64,000 bases of DNA, from assembly GCA_028277845.1 (NCBI GenBank), contig JANQFL010000105.1:1-64000 (forward strand), in the 5' to 3' direction. A model generated the notes under the pieces. That model was not told the origin of the DNA and did no database searches. It saw only the letters and a program-made list of their open reading frames with translations. A program made the position numbers and the translations under genes. The first letter of the stretch is position 1; every line of letters begins with the position of its first letter. Positions 63,147-64,000 of the stretch are shown piece by piece. The stretch comes from Sneathiellales bacterium (lineage in GTDB: Bacteria > Pseudomonadota > Alphaproteobacteria > JANQFL01).

Positions 63147-64000
63147 GTGAGATCCCCCTTCCACCCAATTGTCGGCATTGTGTTATTGGCGGTGGTCGTG
63201 GCGGTCGTCACCGGTTACATCGTTTTTCAAGTGATCGGGTCGAAGAGCCTTGCGCCTGAAATTGTTCGAGCCAACGCTGACTTCATATTTGCCGGTAGTG
63301 TAGGAATTGGTATTGCCGCGATTGTAGTCGCTGTATTTTCCACGGTTTTTTTCTATTTTCAGCCCGGACACTTCGATCAGGATAGAAAGAAAGCGGCAAG
63401 AGCAGCAAAACCAAAATCAAAAAGCCGAACCGCCGGATCAATCGATAGACCCAGCGCCGAAATCGTGCATCTGGCGGTGGGGACTTATGCCACCGCATCG
63501 ATGATGGTCAACGAAGATGGGCGCATCGTGAGAGCCAATTCCGATGCGTTGGACATGTTCGGCTATACCAACGATGAACTCGAAGGCCAGCTTGTCGAAG
63601 TTCTCATTCCGTCAGCAACCCACACGGCGCATCGCGATCTGCGCCGGAATTTCTTGGTGGAAGACAAGCCAAAGCGGATGATGGGTGTTGGCCGAGTGGT
63701 TTACGGGCGACGCAAGAACGGTACCGAGTTCCCGATCGAGGTTGGTCTAAGTCGTGTTGCGACGACCGACGGGCCGTTCGTCGTTTGTGCCTTGATCGAT
63801 ATATCTGCTCGCGTTGCGGCCAGCACTTCATTGGAAATTCGCACACGAGAGCTGGAGCGCTCCAACGCAGAGTTGCAGCAATTCGCATATGTCGCCTCTC
63901 ATGATTTGCAGGAACCCTTGCGCATGGTTTCCAGCTTTTGTGAGCTGCTGAAGGACAATTATTCCGACAAACTCGATGATGACGGCGTCGAATTCATTGA
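63147..64000 (+). CDS. PAS-domain sensor histidine kinase, 5' part (runs off the window)
   Basis: At least 284 residues, open at the right edge. Two predicted membrane helices are at about 7-30 and 50-72, then a linker rich in Lys and Arg. A PAS domain follows at about 108-215, with VNEDGRIVRANSDALDMFGY early and GVGRVVYGRRKNGTEFPIEV in the middle. It continues to the dimerisation helix, with the phospho-accepting His in FAYVASHDLQEPLRMV. The ATPase domain lies outside. The start is uncertain; GTG at 63147 begins just before the first helix, with GTG 63138 and TTG 63111 as in-frame alternatives. No cognate response regulator is seen. Confidence 0.8.
   Translation, partial: MRSPFHPIVGIVLLAVVVAVVTGYIVFQVIGSKSLAPEIVRANADFIFAGSVGIGIAAIVVAVFSTVFFYFQPGHFDQDRKKAARAAKPKSKSRTAGSIDRPSAEIVHLAVGTYATASMMVNEDGRIVRANSDALDMFGYTNDELEGQLVEVLIPSATHTAHRDLRRNFLVEDKPKRMMGVGRVVYGRRKNGTEFPIEVGLSRVATTDGPFVVCALIDISARVAASTSLEIRTRELERSNAELQQFAYVASHDLQEPLRMVSSFCELLKDNYSDKLDDDGVEFI

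Overview
The window is GC-rich bacterial chromosome from an alphaproteobacterium, most like the Rhodospirillales. The evidence is the xseB-ispA-dxs isoprenoid block, a HemA of the glycine/succinyl-CoA (C4) type, the abundance of accessory catabolic operons with their own LysR/MarR/TetR/AraC/GntR regulators, and the phosphonate genes phnA-phnY. No rRNA, tRNA, CRISPR array or prophage was seen. Species cannot be fixed from sequence alone.

Layout. 1-5.1 kb (minus strand): HDAC-family deacetylase, xseB, ispA, dxs and a DapB-like reductase whose catalytic His pair is missing. 5.3-9.6 kb: RND efflux adaptor and pump. 9.6-10.5 kb: a lysE-type exporter gene split by a 278-bp MITE with a CTAG target duplication; a second copy of the same element enters at the left edge of the window and abuts the dapB stop codon. 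10.6-19.6 kb: a GST, a reductive-dehalogenase-like Fe-S protein with a 3' frameshift, merF with a GDCC-motif protein, an adenylate cyclase, an alpha/beta hydrolase, hemA, hrpB and a small unknown.

19.6-25.1 kb: an aromatic ring-hydroxylation/cleavage operon (fumarylacetoacetase, MBL-fold protein, MhpA-like monooxygenase, DUF2783, VOC protein) with a divergent MarR and two matching candidate operators. 26.1-34.2 kb: a nine-gene minus-strand operon coding for a ThDP enzyme, a four-subunit succinate-dehydrogenase-like complex, a two-subunit class I hydratase, a TauE/SafE exporter and a LysR regulator. Several active-site motifs in it are non-canonical, so a substituted C4-dicarboxylate is a plausible substrate. 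34.4-38.1 kb: a two-subunit IorAB-type molybdenum hydroxylase and an AraC regulator.

38.1-41.4 kb: a TetR-controlled unit (MAPEG protein, SDR, DUF4142, TetR, cupin) bracketed by two copies of the same palindromic operator. 41.5-46.0 kb: small redox and regulator genes in divergent pairs. 46.1-51.6 kb: a giant secreted RTX/cadherin/FecR-domain adhesin preceded by an AT-rich region with two adjacent perfect palindromes. 52.1-54.9 kb: phnY and phnA, the last two steps of 2-aminoethylphosphonate breakdown. 55.3-62.5 kb: an eight-gene operon (GntR, FGGY kinase, BtpA-family protein, SDR, ribose-type ABC transporter, HAD phosphatase) that looks like a complete uptake and catabolic system for an unidentified carbohydrate or polyol. 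63.1 kb to the end: the 5' part of a PAS-domain sensor histidine kinase.

The best candidates for undescribed biology are the C4-dicarboxylate-like operon (26.1-34.2 kb), the BtpA/FGGY/ABC operon (55.3-62.5 kb), the TetR regulon with duplicated operators, and the CTAG-targeting MITE.
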